The notes under the pieces: model-generated
What the model was told of the DNA's origin: nothing
Database searches by the model: none
The model's input: only the letters and a program-made list of their open reading frames with translations
DNA from: Acidobacteriota bacterium
GTDB lineage: Bacteria; Acidobacteriota; Terriglobia; Terriglobales; Acidobacteriaceae
Assembly: GCA_018268755.1 (NCBI GenBank)
Contig: JAFDVW010000013.1
Span: forward strand, 124,001-188,000
DNA: 64,000 bases
Reading direction: 5' to 3'
Program-made: the position numbers and the translations under genes
Shown: in pieces, positions 50,122 to 58,103 of the stretch
How the letters are laid out: each line of letters begins with the position of its first letter
Position numbering within the stretch: position 1 is the first letter of the stretch

Positions 50122-50604
50122 TTAGGGTTGGGGCTGTGGCGGCCGCGTGATTTGCCGGGCCAGAAGCTGCCAGCCATGCGCTCCGGAGATCCAGACGTCA
50201 ATGCCGCTCAAGGCGGCCACAGTCCGCGTCTCCTGCTTCACCAGATGAAAATCAATTTTGGTCACCACCACAGCCACTTTGCCGTAAATGCGGATACTGG
50301 CCGGGTGATATTCGATGGACTCATAGGAGTTGGGGCTATTGACGACGCGATCGATGCTCTCCGCCTTGCCCAGAACTTCGCCGGTGGTATGTCCATAGGC
50401 CAGGTCGGAGTGAAAAACTTCCTCGAGGGCCGCGCGATCTTTGGCGATGACCGCGCGCTTCCACGCTTCGACTGCCTGTAACACCTGCTTTTCTTTTGCC
50501 GGGTCGGGTTTGGCGTCTTTTGCCGGCAGGGGCAGCGCCGCCAGCAAAGCCAGAACCAGGATCCAGGGAGCTCTAAACCTTCGCACGTTGACCGGGGACC
50601 TCAT
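50122..50604 (-). CDS. Exported NTF2-like protein (DUF4440/SnoaL type)
   Basis: A 160-residue protein with a signal peptide (core WILVLALLAALPLPA). The mature part is a compact NTF2-like cone: helix VLQAVEAWKRAVIAKDRAAL, then EEVFHSDLAYGHTTGEV, IDRVVNS and strands IRIYGKVAVVVTKIDF and GWQLLARQIT. Such domains bind or convert small ligands; no catalytic residue can be named. It is the first gene of the minus-strand amino-acid locus, divergent from the LysR gene and next to its palindromic operator, so it is probably LysR-controlled. Confidence 0.8.
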   Translation of the reverse strand: MRSPVNVRRFRAPWILVLALLAALPLPAKDAKPDPAKEKQVLQAVEAWKRAVIAKDRAALEEVFHSDLAYGHTTGEVLGKAESIDRVVNSPNSYESIEYHPASIRIYGKVAVVVTKIDFHLVKQETRTVAALSGIDVWISGAHGWQLLARQITRPPQPQP

Positions 50605-50621
50605 TTTGAGATTTAACTACT

Positions 50622-50644
50622 ATGTCTATTTATTTAATAGACAT
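50622..50644. promoter_or_regulatory. Palindromic LysR-type operator in the divergent promoter
   Basis: ATGTCTATT-TATTT-AATAGACAT has perfect 9-bp arms around a 5-bp centre and contains a T-N11-A core. It lies between the LysR gene and the NTF2-like gene, 17 bp from the latter's start. This is the expected site for LysR autoregulation and control of the divergent operon. Confidence 0.7.
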
Positions 50645-50723
50645 TTATCGATACAATAATGGAGTTCCTGGCATCTGTCGAGTGAATTGTAAGAATACGA
50701 TCCATTCCTGAGAAGAATCGCCC

Positions 50724-51626
50724 ATGGAAATCCGTCAGTTGCAGCTGTTTCGCATTCTCGCACGGGAATTGAGTTTCACGCGGGCGGCGAAACGCGCCCA
50801 TTGCGTGCAATCCAACGTTTCCGTGCAAGTGCGTTCTCTGGAAGAGGAACTGGGTGTGCTCTTGTTTGAGCGCCTGGGGAAGCAGGTCCGCCTCACCGGG
50901 CATGGAGAACGGCTCCTGCCTTATGCCGAGCGCGTGCTCGACCTGCTGGAGGAGTCTCGCATCGCGGTCACCGGCAAGCAGAAGCCCACCGGGCGGCTCG
51001 CGATCGGGGCGCCGGAATCGGTCCTGACCTACCGCCTGCCTCCCGTTCTGCAGCAGTTTCGCTCGGACTTTCCGGCCGTGGACCTCATCTTTCGCGCTAC
51101 CGGGAAAAGCGAGCTGGCCTCCCAACTGGAGCATGGCGACATCGATGTGGGCATTGTCATTGATGACGAGCTCAAAGAGCCGCGCCTGCACACGGAGGTC
51201 ATTTGCCCGGAAGCGCTCACCATCTTCAGCCATCCCCGCCATCCCCTGGCCGGCAAACCCACAGTGGAGCCCGCGGACTTTCGCGAGCAAACCTTCCTGC
51301 TGACCGACCAGGGCTGCGCCTACCGTTTGAAGCTGGAACGGGCCTTGGCGGCCTTTCAGGTCTCGCCGCAAACCGTGATGGAATTCACCAGCGTGGAAAC
51401 CATTAAGCAATATGCCGCGCTCGAAATGGGCATCGCCTGCCTTCCTGCCGTGGTGGTGAAAGAGGAGATTCGTAAGGGAAAATTGGTGGATCTGTCTTGG
51501 CGGGGCCCTGATCTGATCATGAAGACCCAGGTCGCCTGGCACAAGAACAAGTGGCTTTCCCCCACCATGCAGGCATTTCTTGAGTTATTGCGCAAGAGCG
51601 CCGTGGCCGGCTACGACGCGGCCTAG
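50724..51626 (+). CDS. LysR-family transcriptional regulator
   Basis: A 300-residue LysR protein. The N-terminal helix-turn-helix has MEIRQLQLFRILARELSFTR, AAKRAHCVQSNVSVQVRSLE and LGVLLFERLGKQVRLTGHGE. The effector domain (about 90-290) has GRLAIGAPESVLTYRLP, IDVGIVIDDE and LEMGIACLPAVVV. It is transcribed away from the amino-acid locus across a perfect palindrome, the classical arrangement for a regulator of its divergent neighbour. The ligand is probably an intermediate of that pathway. Confidence 0.9.
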   Translation: MEIRQLQLFRILARELSFTRAAKRAHCVQSNVSVQVRSLEEELGVLLFERLGKQVRLTGHGERLLPYAERVLDLLEESRIAVTGKQKPTGRLAIGAPESVLTYRLPPVLQQFRSDFPAVDLIFRATGKSELASQLEHGDIDVGIVIDDELKEPRLHTEVICPEALTIFSHPRHPLAGKPTVEPADFREQTFLLTDQGCAYRLKLERALAAFQVSPQTVMEFTSVETIKQYAALEMGIACLPAVVVKEEIRKGKLVDLSWRGPDLIMKTQVAWHKNKWLSPTMQAFLELLRKSAVAGYDAA

Positions 51627-51808
51627 CCTGCCGCGCTTTCCACCCACCATTTGGGCACCCGTGTGCGACTGGCGCGGTGTTTGGCTGTGGCCGCGTCCTT
51701 GTATGCTCTGGTAAACCCATTTCCCGCCGCCCGGTCAGGACAGCGTGTGAAGCAACACTTTGGGGCCACTTACTCCTGGCCGGCAAGTCACCCAGCCACA
51801 GCGGCGTT

Positions 51809-52480
51809 TCACCGCCAGCTTTCCACCATTCCGGGAGCGAGCGCGTCGCGCATTTGCAAGCGCGCCCGGCTCAGGCGTGTTTTTACGTTCGCCTCAGAAA
51901 GGCCCAGCAATTCGGCGGTTTCGCGGATGCTGAGTTGTTGAATGTCGCGCAGAACCAATACGGACCGATATTTGGCTGGCAGGGTGGCCAGGGCCCTGGC
52001 CAAAGCCTGACGCAGTTCCTGATTTTCCAGCGCCTCCGATGGAATTTCACGCCAGTCGGCAAAATCGCGAGGGATGTAGTCTCCTTCGTCGTTCTGCGCG
52101 CCTTCGTCCAGAGAGTCGTAGAGTCTGCGACGGTCCTTGCGCAGCTTCATCTTGGACTCATTGATCACGATCTGGATCAGCCATGTACTGAACTTGGCCT
52201 CTTTGCGGAAGCGAGGCAGGGCCCGGAAAGCCTTAAGGGTGGCTTCCTGGGCGGCTTCTTCCGCGTCGGCCTCATTGCCCAGAACGGAGAGGGCAGTTAC
52301 ATAGACCATCCGTTCATAAGGCTTGAGGAGATCGGCGAATGCCTCATGGTCTCCCTCTACCACCCTCTCAATTAAGGAAGCCTCCCAGGCCGCAAGGGAC
52401 GGACTGGGCGCCGATGCCGCGGCCGACCCGAAGTCTGCATGGGCGTCGTGTTGCATGGTGGGGGCGAACGTGGTTGCCAT
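51809..52480 (-). CDS. ECF-type RNA polymerase sigma factor
   Basis: A 223-residue sigma factor with an extra N-terminal segment of about 35 residues. Region 2 shows VEGDHEAFADLLKPYERMVY, GNEADAEEAAQEATLKAFRAL and RFRKEAKFSTWLIQIVINES. Region 4 shows LPAKYRSVLVLRDIQQLSIRET and LSEANVKTRLSRARLQMR. The linker EGDYIPRDFADWREIPS is shared nearly word for word with the sigma factor at 60243, so the two are recent paralogues. Its anti-sigma partner may be the zinc-finger/MEDS protein at 54614, on the same strand but two genes away. GAGGAGAG precedes the ATG. Confidence 0.92.
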   Translation of the reverse strand: MATTFAPTMQHDAHADFGSAAASAPSPSLAAWEASLIERVVEGDHEAFADLLKPYERMVYVTALSVLGNEADAEEAAQEATLKAFRALPRFRKEAKFSTWLIQIVINESKMKLRKDRRRLYDSLDEGAQNDEGDYIPRDFADWREIPSEALENQELRQALARALATLPAKYRSVLVLRDIQQLSIRETAELLGLSEANVKTRLSRARLQMRDALAPGMVESWR

Positions 52481-52682
52481 GTGTGTCTCTCCTCAAACTT
52501 TCGCCTGCGCTGGATGTGCAGTCTAGCTAATGGACACACGGGGTCAATTCTCGTTACGTCTAATGGGTCGCTATCAAATGTCTCCACGCATCCGTAAGAA
52601 AAGAAATCTCTTACCTGTCGATATCTCCCGAGCGCCAGGCGGAGGCGTGCTAAACTGTGCTCCCCGAGAATCGGCTTTTGCT

Positions 52683-54617
52683 ATGAGCTCTGACGTGCCA
52701 GGCCGGCGCCGCTATCGTTTTGGAGTCTTCCAGCTCGACACTCATGCGGGCGAGCTCTATAAGCATGGCATCCGCATCAAGCTGCAAGACCAGCCGCGCC
52801 AGGTCCTGACCATACTCTTGGAACGGGTGGGCGAGGTGGTGACCCGAGAGGAGTTGCGCCAGCGTCTTTGGGACCACGACACTTTCGTAGACTTCGACCA
52901 CAGTCTCAATATCAGCATCAATAAGCTGCGCGATGCGCTGGGCGATGCGGCCACCAATCCGCGATTCATCGAGACCTTGCCCCGTAAAGGGTACCGATTT
53001 TTGGCCGGGGTGACCGTAGAAGAATTGCCCGACAACCGTACCCCGGTTGCGCCTCCGGTCATCAGCCCCCCGCTTCAGGAAATACCCTTGTCGGATGAGA
53101 AGGATGGCCGGCCGGCAGCCCCGAGCAAGACTTCCAAGCTGTGGCTTGGAATTGCAGTCGGCACACTGATGGTCCTGGCAATCGCAACTTGGTTCTGGTG
53201 GAAACAGGAAGCCGTTGCCAAACAGCCCAACCGCGGCCGGGTAATGCTGGTGGTGTTGCCATTTGAAGATTTAACCGGAAACCAAGGCAATGATTTCTTT
53301 GTTGCGGGCCTTCACGATGAGTTGATTGCGCAACTGGGACGCCTTTATCCATCGCGCCTGGGGGTGATTGCGCGGACGTCTTCCGTGCAATACGCAGGAG
53401 CGCGAAAATCGATTGACCAGATCGGCCGCGAACTGCATGTGGATTATGTCTTGGATGGGACCATCCGCGGGGTCAATGGAAAGTTTCGTGTCACCGCCGA
53501 GTTGATTCAGGTGTCGGACCAGACCCATCTCTGGGTGGAAAGCTATGAGCCGGGTATGGGAGACATCTTGATGATGCAGGAGGATGTGGCCCGCAGAGTC
53601 TCGCAGGTGCTTTCCATGGAGTTGCTGCCGGACACCATCGAGCAGATGGAGCAGAATACGACGGGGAGCGCGGCGGCGCACGAGGCTTACCTGCGCGGGC
53701 GTTTCCTGTGGTCGCAGGAAACCCATCCGAGCCTGGATGAGGCGGTGATCGAATTTCAGAAGGCGGTAACCCTGGACCCCAAATATGCTCTGGCCTACGT
53801 AGGTCTGGCCGACACCTACAACGTGCTGGGAGGCTACGGTTTTGTTCCGCCGGAACAAGCCTGGCCCAAGGGCAAGGCAGCGGCCGCGAAAGCCCTCGAG
53901 TTGACGCCCAATTCGTCGGAGGCTTATGGGGCCTTGGCTTTTGCGGCCTTTTATTACGACTGGAACTGGAGACAGACGGAAGACCTGTTTCGTAAAGCGC
54001 TTTCCCTCAATCCCAACAATCAGGTGGCCCACGAGTTCTATGGTTCTTATTTACATGCCATGGGGCGACTGGATGAAGCTGATCAGCAAATCCGCATCGC
54101 CCAGGATTTGGACCCCCTTTCCGGCTGGGTGAGAGACGACAAGGGATGGATTCTTTTGTCGCGCCACCGGCCGGAAGAGGCCGCTGCCGAGTTTCGTAAG
54201 GCGATTGAACTCAATCCTAAGTTCCCGGCGGCGCACCTGAGTCTGGCGGTTGCCTATCTTCGCCTGGGGCAATACGACAAGGCTTTTCAGGAAGTCAAGG
54301 AAGCGGAGCAGCTGGGCGGAAGCCCGACTCGAATCCTGGAGATTCGCGGCTCCATTCAAGCCAGGTCCGGCGATATCGCGGGAGCGGAGGCCACCGCGGA
54401 GGTTCTAAAAAGCGGAAAGGTCCCCGGACGCATGTCGCCTTATAGTGTGGCGTTAATCTACACGGCCCTGGGGCGAAAGAATGAGGCGCTCGATTGGCTG
54501 GACAAAGCCTTTGCAGAAAAAGATACCTGGACGGTGTGGACGAAGGTTTTGGTGGAGTGGGACAGTCTGCGGGACGAACCCCGGTTCAAGGAATTGCAGC
54601 GTAAATTGCACCTTTAG
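52683..54617 (+). CDS. CadC-like winged-helix transmembrane regulator with TPR repeats
   Basis: A 644-residue protein from the ATG at 52683; the frame is open to 52530, but the domain starts at YRFGVFQLDTHAGELY. An OmpR-type winged helix (about 8-105) has LLERVGEVVTREELRQRLW and ISINKLRDALGD. A single transmembrane helix follows (LWLGIAVGTLMVLAIATWFWW, about 152-172). The outer part contains a TolB-N-like region (LPFEDLTGNQGNDFFVAGLH) and several TPRs (YALAYVGLADTYNVLGGYG, PAAHLSLAVAYLRLGQYD). This architecture senses envelope or protein signals and binds DNA directly. It is convergent with the anti-sigma gene and overlaps its stop codon by 4 bp. Confidence 0.88.
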   Translation: MSSDVPGRRRYRFGVFQLDTHAGELYKHGIRIKLQDQPRQVLTILLERVGEVVTREELRQRLWDHDTFVDFDHSLNISINKLRDALGDAATNPRFIETLPRKGYRFLAGVTVEELPDNRTPVAPPVISPPLQEIPLSDEKDGRPAAPSKTSKLWLGIAVGTLMVLAIATWFWWKQEAVAKQPNRGRVMLVVLPFEDLTGNQGNDFFVAGLHDELIAQLGRLYPSRLGVIARTSSVQYAGARKSIDQIGRELHVDYVLDGTIRGVNGKFRVTAELIQVSDQTHLWVESYEPGMGDILMMQEDVARRVSQVLSMELLPDTIEQMEQNTTGSAAAHEAYLRGRFLWSQETHPSLDEAVIEFQKAVTLDPKYALAYVGLADTYNVLGGYGFVPPEQAWPKGKAAAAKALELTPNSSEAYGALAFAAFYYDWNWRQTEDLFRKALSLNPNNQVAHEFYGSYLHAMGRLDEADQQIRIAQDLDPLSGWVRDDKGWILLSRHRPEEAAAEFRKAIELNPKFPAAHLSLAVAYLRLGQYDKAFQEVKEAEQLGGSPTRILEIRGSIQARSGDIAGAEATAEVLKSGKVPGRMSPYSVALIYTALGRKNEALDWLDKAFAEKDTWTVWTKVLVEWDSLRDEPRFKELQRKLHL

Positions 54618-55483
54618 ATCTGACGGTGAGAGTGGCCGGCCGCCGGCAAGTAGTAAGGATTGCTTTGCACGCCATGGGAACACACGGCCAAATGATGGGT
54701 CTCCAGGCCCCCTTTTAAAATCATCCTTCCGGAAAGAGTGCGCACGTCGTACATGCAGACGATGACGCAGGGAAGGCCGTGAATTACGGCGTCGACCTGG
54801 GCCTCGAGTTCCAGCACGTCATCTTCGCCCCCCGGCAGGGGATCGGCCCCCATGCCCAAATTTCCCAGGAACCTTATGCAGGAAGCTCCGGCGCGCAAGG
54901 CTGCTTGCACCACGTCGGTGATGTCGGAAATGGTCCGTCGTGCATTCCAGCGTCTGGGAATCACCGTAAGTTTCAGCGTGTCGATCAACTCTTGCGGGTC
55001 GTAGCCATCAGCCCGAAGAGTGGCATACACCTTTTCCAAGGCTTCCTGGTGTCCGAAGAGGACGCAGTGCTCATTCTTTCCCAGGCCCGGATAAAGAAAA
55101 CGCACACCGCGCGCGAAATCATCGTCGCGTTCCCAGAAATAAATCAAATGAGAACCAAGCGCAACGCGATCTCCGGTGATGCCAACCGGAATTTCATCGC
55201 TGGCCGCCGAAGTATTCCGGCTGGCCGCGAGATGTTGCTCGAGTTTGGAGTAGAGGCGCCGCGAGACATGGCCGGGAATGTCAAAAGCCCGGCTATCGTT
55301 CATGAGCCGCTTGATGTTTTCGGCGCCCTCGAGGATGGACTGGCAAGCAGCGCAAGTGGCGAAGTGGGCCTCCAGGCGCAGGCGGGTTGCGTCGTCCAAA
55401 GCACCGTCCAGGTAGGCGGAGATCTCTTTCCAGGCCTCTTGGCAGGCGGGGTCTCTACTGTCCGGTTTCTCTTGCTTCTCCAT
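54614..55483 (-). CDS. Zinc-finger anti-sigma domain fused to a MEDS sensor domain
   Basis: A 289-residue soluble protein. Residues about 10-85 form a zf-HC2 anti-sigma domain: CQEAWKEISAYLDGAL, then LEAHFATCAACQSIL with the H-x3-C-x2-C zinc ligands. Residues about 110-280 match the MEDS (DcmR-type sensory) domain: SHLIYFWERDDDFARG, RFLYPGLGKNEHCVLFG, SDITDVVQAALRAGASCIRF and CVIVCMYDVRTLSG. MEDS domains are proposed to sense small carbon compounds or hydrocarbons. The N-terminal half is colinear with the free anti-sigma at 60926. The ATG at 55483 is chosen; the frame is open far upstream without domain content. Confidence 0.85.
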   Translation of the reverse strand: MEKQEKPDSRDPACQEAWKEISAYLDGALDDATRLRLEAHFATCAACQSILEGAENIKRLMNDSRAFDIPGHVSRRLYSKLEQHLAASRNTSAASDEIPVGITGDRVALGSHLIYFWERDDDFARGVRFLYPGLGKNEHCVLFGHQEALEKVYATLRADGYDPQELIDTLKLTVIPRRWNARRTISDITDVVQAALRAGASCIRFLGNLGMGADPLPGGEDDVLELEAQVDAVIHGLPCVIVCMYDVRTLSGRMILKGGLETHHLAVCSHGVQSNPYYLPAAGHSHRQI

Positions 55484-55665
55484 TGTGCCTCGCCAGGCTG
55501 CCCATCTTACGCCGACCGGGTCTGGAATGGCAAAACATCCCGCCCACCATAGGATTCGCAAGGGGGGAAATAGTTTCCTTTGGGAAGCAGGGAAAATCCA
55601 GGGCTTTGGCCGTAACCTTTTCCGGGTTTCCGAATCGGACGGGCAGACCAAACAAAGGAGCGGCC

Positions 55666-56352
55666 ATGCAGGACAAGGTGGTTCTGGTGACGGGAGCAAA
55701 TGGCGGTCTGGGCAAGTGGGTGAGCGAAGGCCTGCTCGAAGCCGGCGCCGTCGTCGCCGGAGTTTCCCGAAAGATAGAGCAAGCGGACGTGCCGCATACG
55801 CGGTTCCACCCGTTTCCTGCAGACTTGTCCTCGGGCGCAGGTGCAAACAAGATCGTAGAGAACGTCGTGACGCAATTCGGTCAAGTGGACGCGGTGGTCC
55901 ACACGGTTGGGGGCTTCGCCGGTGGGAAAACCATCGCGGAGACCGACGACACAACTCTCGAGCACATGTTGGATTTAAACCTGAAGAATGCGTTCTTCCT
56001 CATGCGCGCCGCGATTCCGCAGCTGCGCAAGAGCGGCCGGGGCCGGCTGATTGTCATCGCCAGCCGGGCCGCGGTGGAGCCCGGTCCGGGAGTGGGCGCT
56101 TACGGCGCAGCCAAGGCCGCTCTGGTCTCCCTGGTGAAGACCGCGGCCGCTGAAAATGCGGACGCTGGCATGACGGCCAACGCAATTCTCCCTGGCACGA
56201 TGGACACCGCCGCCAATCGGCAAGCGGAGCCGAACGCAGATTTCTCGAGGTGGGTACAGCCCCGCAATGTGGCGAGTCTGGTGCTGTGGTTGGCCGGGGA
56301 CCACGGCAAGAACATGAACGGCGCAGTGCTTCCGATCTATGGCAACCTTTGA
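55666..56352 (+). CDS. Short-chain dehydrogenase/reductase
   Basis: A 228-residue SDR. The cofactor site is VVLVTGANGGLGKWVSEGL, and the catalytic residues are S in IVIASRAAVEPG and Y/K in VGAYGAAKAAL. It ends ADHGKNMNGAVLPIYGNL like other SDRs. AAAGGAG sits 5 bp before the ATG at 55666; the frame runs back into the anti-sigma gene but has no start context there. It opens a five-gene unit in which the next gene overlaps it by 14 bp. Whether it serves that redox module or is only co-transcribed is unknown. Confidence 0.9.
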   Translation: MQDKVVLVTGANGGLGKWVSEGLLEAGAVVAGVSRKIEQADVPHTRFHPFPADLSSGAGANKIVENVVTQFGQVDAVVHTVGGFAGGKTIAETDDTTLEHMLDLNLKNAFFLMRAAIPQLRKSGRGRLIVIASRAAVEPGPGVGAYGAAKAALVSLVKTAAAENADAGMTANAILPGTMDTAANRQAEPNADFSRWVQPRNVASLVLWLAGDHGKNMNGAVLPIYGNL

Positions 56353-56584
56353 GACGTGCGTGCGGGTTTTCGTGTTCTGCCTTACTGGTTACGCCGTGAG
56401 CGGATTTCTTTTTGCCTCAATCTTTGTTTTTCGGGGAGTGCAGCGAGTGGATTCGGAGGCGCAAGGATCTGGAATCGGCTTTCGCCTGCTGATTCTGCCG
56501 GGAGTCGCCGCCTTCTGGCCTATGTTTCTACATCGCTGGGTCCGCGGTATCCAACCTGCCACGGAAAGGAATCCGCACCGATGA
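56339..56584 (+). CDS. Small membrane protein of the Rieske operon (81 aa)
   Basis: An 81-residue protein with two hydrophobic segments (VRVFVFCLTGYAVSGFLFASI and FRLLILPGVAAFWPMFLHRW) joined by a charged loop. The ATG at 56339 lies inside the end of the SDR gene (14-bp overlap), and its stop overlaps the next start in an ATGA. It has no cofactor motif. It is probably a small subunit or assembly partner of the ferric-reductase-like membrane protein. Family not recognised. Confidence 0.75.
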   Translation: MATFETCVRVFVFCLTGYAVSGFLFASIFVFRGVQRVDSEAQGSGIGFRLLILPGVAAFWPMFLHRWVRGIQPATERNPHR

Positions 56585-57042
56585 TCCACCCACTCAGGGC
56601 CGCACACCGCAAAGCCTTCGCCATACTGATGATCGCTTTGCCGGCGGTGTTGTGGGGCGGACTCCGCGCGCGGGAATCGCCGCTGGTCGTAAGTCCCGCA
56701 ATTGTCGCCGTGCCATCGCACCTTTATCTCCTGAGGCAGTCCGACCGGTTGTGGGGTAAGTACGGGATCCAGTCCAAATTCTATGGGGATTCCGGCAATG
56801 ACGAGGAGGTCAAAGTTCTATTTTTGCCGCCGCCAGAGATGAATGACCCGGACCTGCTGCTGTATTGGAGCGGCGACCCTGGGCCGGAGGCGGATATCTG
56901 GCGATGGAGGCTGCTCGGCGCCTTCGCCGCGGGGCGCATTTTTCCGCTTCCTGCCGGGGCCAAGCGTGGCGGCCATTTGGCCCTATATAGCCTGGCCCAT
57001 CACGAAATCGTCGATTCTGCAGGGGTGGAGAAACTGCCATGA
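56581..57042 (+). CDS. Membrane-anchored hypothetical protein (153 aa)
   Basis: A 153-residue protein with one N-terminal membrane/signal segment (AFAILMIALPAVLWGGLRA) and a periplasmic alpha/beta part (DRLWGKYGIQSKFYGDSGN, KVLFLPPPEMNDPDLLLYW, GGHLALYSLAHHEIVDSA). The start ATG overlaps the upstream stop (ATGA), and its own stop overlaps the next start (ATGA), so translation is tightly coupled. Its histidines (LAHHEIV) are not in a known heme or metal motif. Unknown function within the redox operon. Confidence 0.75.
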   Translation: MIHPLRAAHRKAFAILMIALPAVLWGGLRARESPLVVSPAIVAVPSHLYLLRQSDRLWGKYGIQSKFYGDSGNDEEVKVLFLPPPEMNDPDLLLYWSGDPGPEADIWRWRLLGAFAAGRIFPLPAGAKRGGHLALYSLAHHEIVDSAGVEKLP

Positions 57043-58103
57043 GCGTGCAATATGGCGCAATCAGTTGGAATCGGCAGAAAAAGCTTTATGACCAGACGTT
57101 GCTGGTTTGTCTGGGCTTGTATCTGGCAATTTTCCTGGCTGTGGGATTTTGGCGAAATCCCTATGCCACCACCGAAACCTTGTTCATTCGGGCCCTAGGG
57201 ACCGCGGCCCTGCTGCTTTTGCACGTCGTACTGTGCATCGGTCCGCTGGCGCGGCTGGATCGTCGTTTCTTGCCGCTGCTCTATAACCGCCGCCACTTGG
57301 GCGTCACGACGTTTCTTCTTGGCTTGGCGCACGGCCTATTCGCCTTGGTGCAGTTCCACGCCCTGGGCAATGTAAACCCGCTGGTCAGCCTCTTGGTCAG
57401 CAACTCGCGCTACAACAGCCTGGCTCAATTTCCATTCCAGGCCCTGGGTTTCTTGGCTCTGCTGATTCTCTTCCTGATGGCGTCGACCAGCCATGACTTC
57501 TGGCTGCGCAACCTCACTGCTCCCACGTGGAAACGCCTCCACATGATGGTGTATGTGGCTTATGGATTGTTGATCGCCCACGTTACTCTGGGGGCGCTAC
57601 AGTCCGAGAGAAATCCTATGCTGGCATCCATATTGGGGGCCGGGGTGGCCAGTGTGCTGGTTTTGCACGGCGTGGCCGGCTGGAAGGAATACGCGATGGA
57701 CGCCGGCAAAATTGCCGTCAAGAACAATATCGCCGAGGGTTTTGTCGAGGTGTGCAAAATCAGTTCGATCCCTGAGAAGTGCGCCCGGGTCGTATGGCTT
57801 TCCGGCGAACGGATCGCGGTCTTCAAGTACGACGGCAAAGTGTCGGTCGTATCGAATGTCTGTCAACACCAGAATGGACCGCTCGGTGAGGGGCGTATTC
57901 TCGATGGCTGTATCACGTGCCCCTGGCATGGCTATCAGTATGGGCCCGAGAACGGAGCAGCCCCGGCTCCATTCCCGGAAAGGATCCCAACATTCCACGT
58001 GAAGGTTGTGGATGGCGCGGTGTGGGTGCATCCTCGCCCAAACCCTCCGGGAACCTATGTGGAACCAGCCAGGACCGAAATCTTGGCCGGAGGGCAGCCA
58101 TGA
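57039..58103 (+). CDS. Ferric-reductase-like membrane domain fused to a Rieske [2Fe-2S] domain
   Basis: A 354-residue fusion. Residues about 20-225 contain six or seven helices of the ferric-reductase/MsrQ-like type with the heme-b histidine candidates in LLLHVVLCIGPLA, LGVTTFLLGLAHGLFALVQFH and RLHMMVYVAYGLLIAHVTLG. Residues about 240-345 are a Rieske domain with both cluster motifs: C-x-H in NVCQHQNGPLGEG and C-x2-H in CITCPWHGYQYGP. It should move electrons between a quinone or heme and the cluster. The partner is unknown. It overlaps both neighbours in ATGA junctions. Confidence 0.88.
   Translation: MSVQYGAISWNRQKKLYDQTLLVCLGLYLAIFLAVGFWRNPYATTETLFIRALGTAALLLLHVVLCIGPLARLDRRFLPLLYNRRHLGVTTFLLGLAHGLFALVQFHALGNVNPLVSLLVSNSRYNSLAQFPFQALGFLALLILFLMASTSHDFWLRNLTAPTWKRLHMMVYVAYGLLIAHVTLGALQSERNPMLASILGAGVASVLVLHGVAGWKEYAMDAGKIAVKNNIAEGFVEVCKISSIPEKCARVVWLSGERIAVFKYDGKVSVVSNVCQHQNGPLGEGRILDGCITCPWHGYQYGPENGAAPAPFPERIPTFHVKVVDGAVWVHPRPNPPGTYVEPARTEILAGGQP

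Noticed and set aside
55484..55954. N-terminal extension of the zinc-finger/MEDS protein
   Set aside because: The added 157 residues are arginine- and proline-rich shadow coding opposite the SDR gene. The zinc finger begins just after the ATG at 55483.
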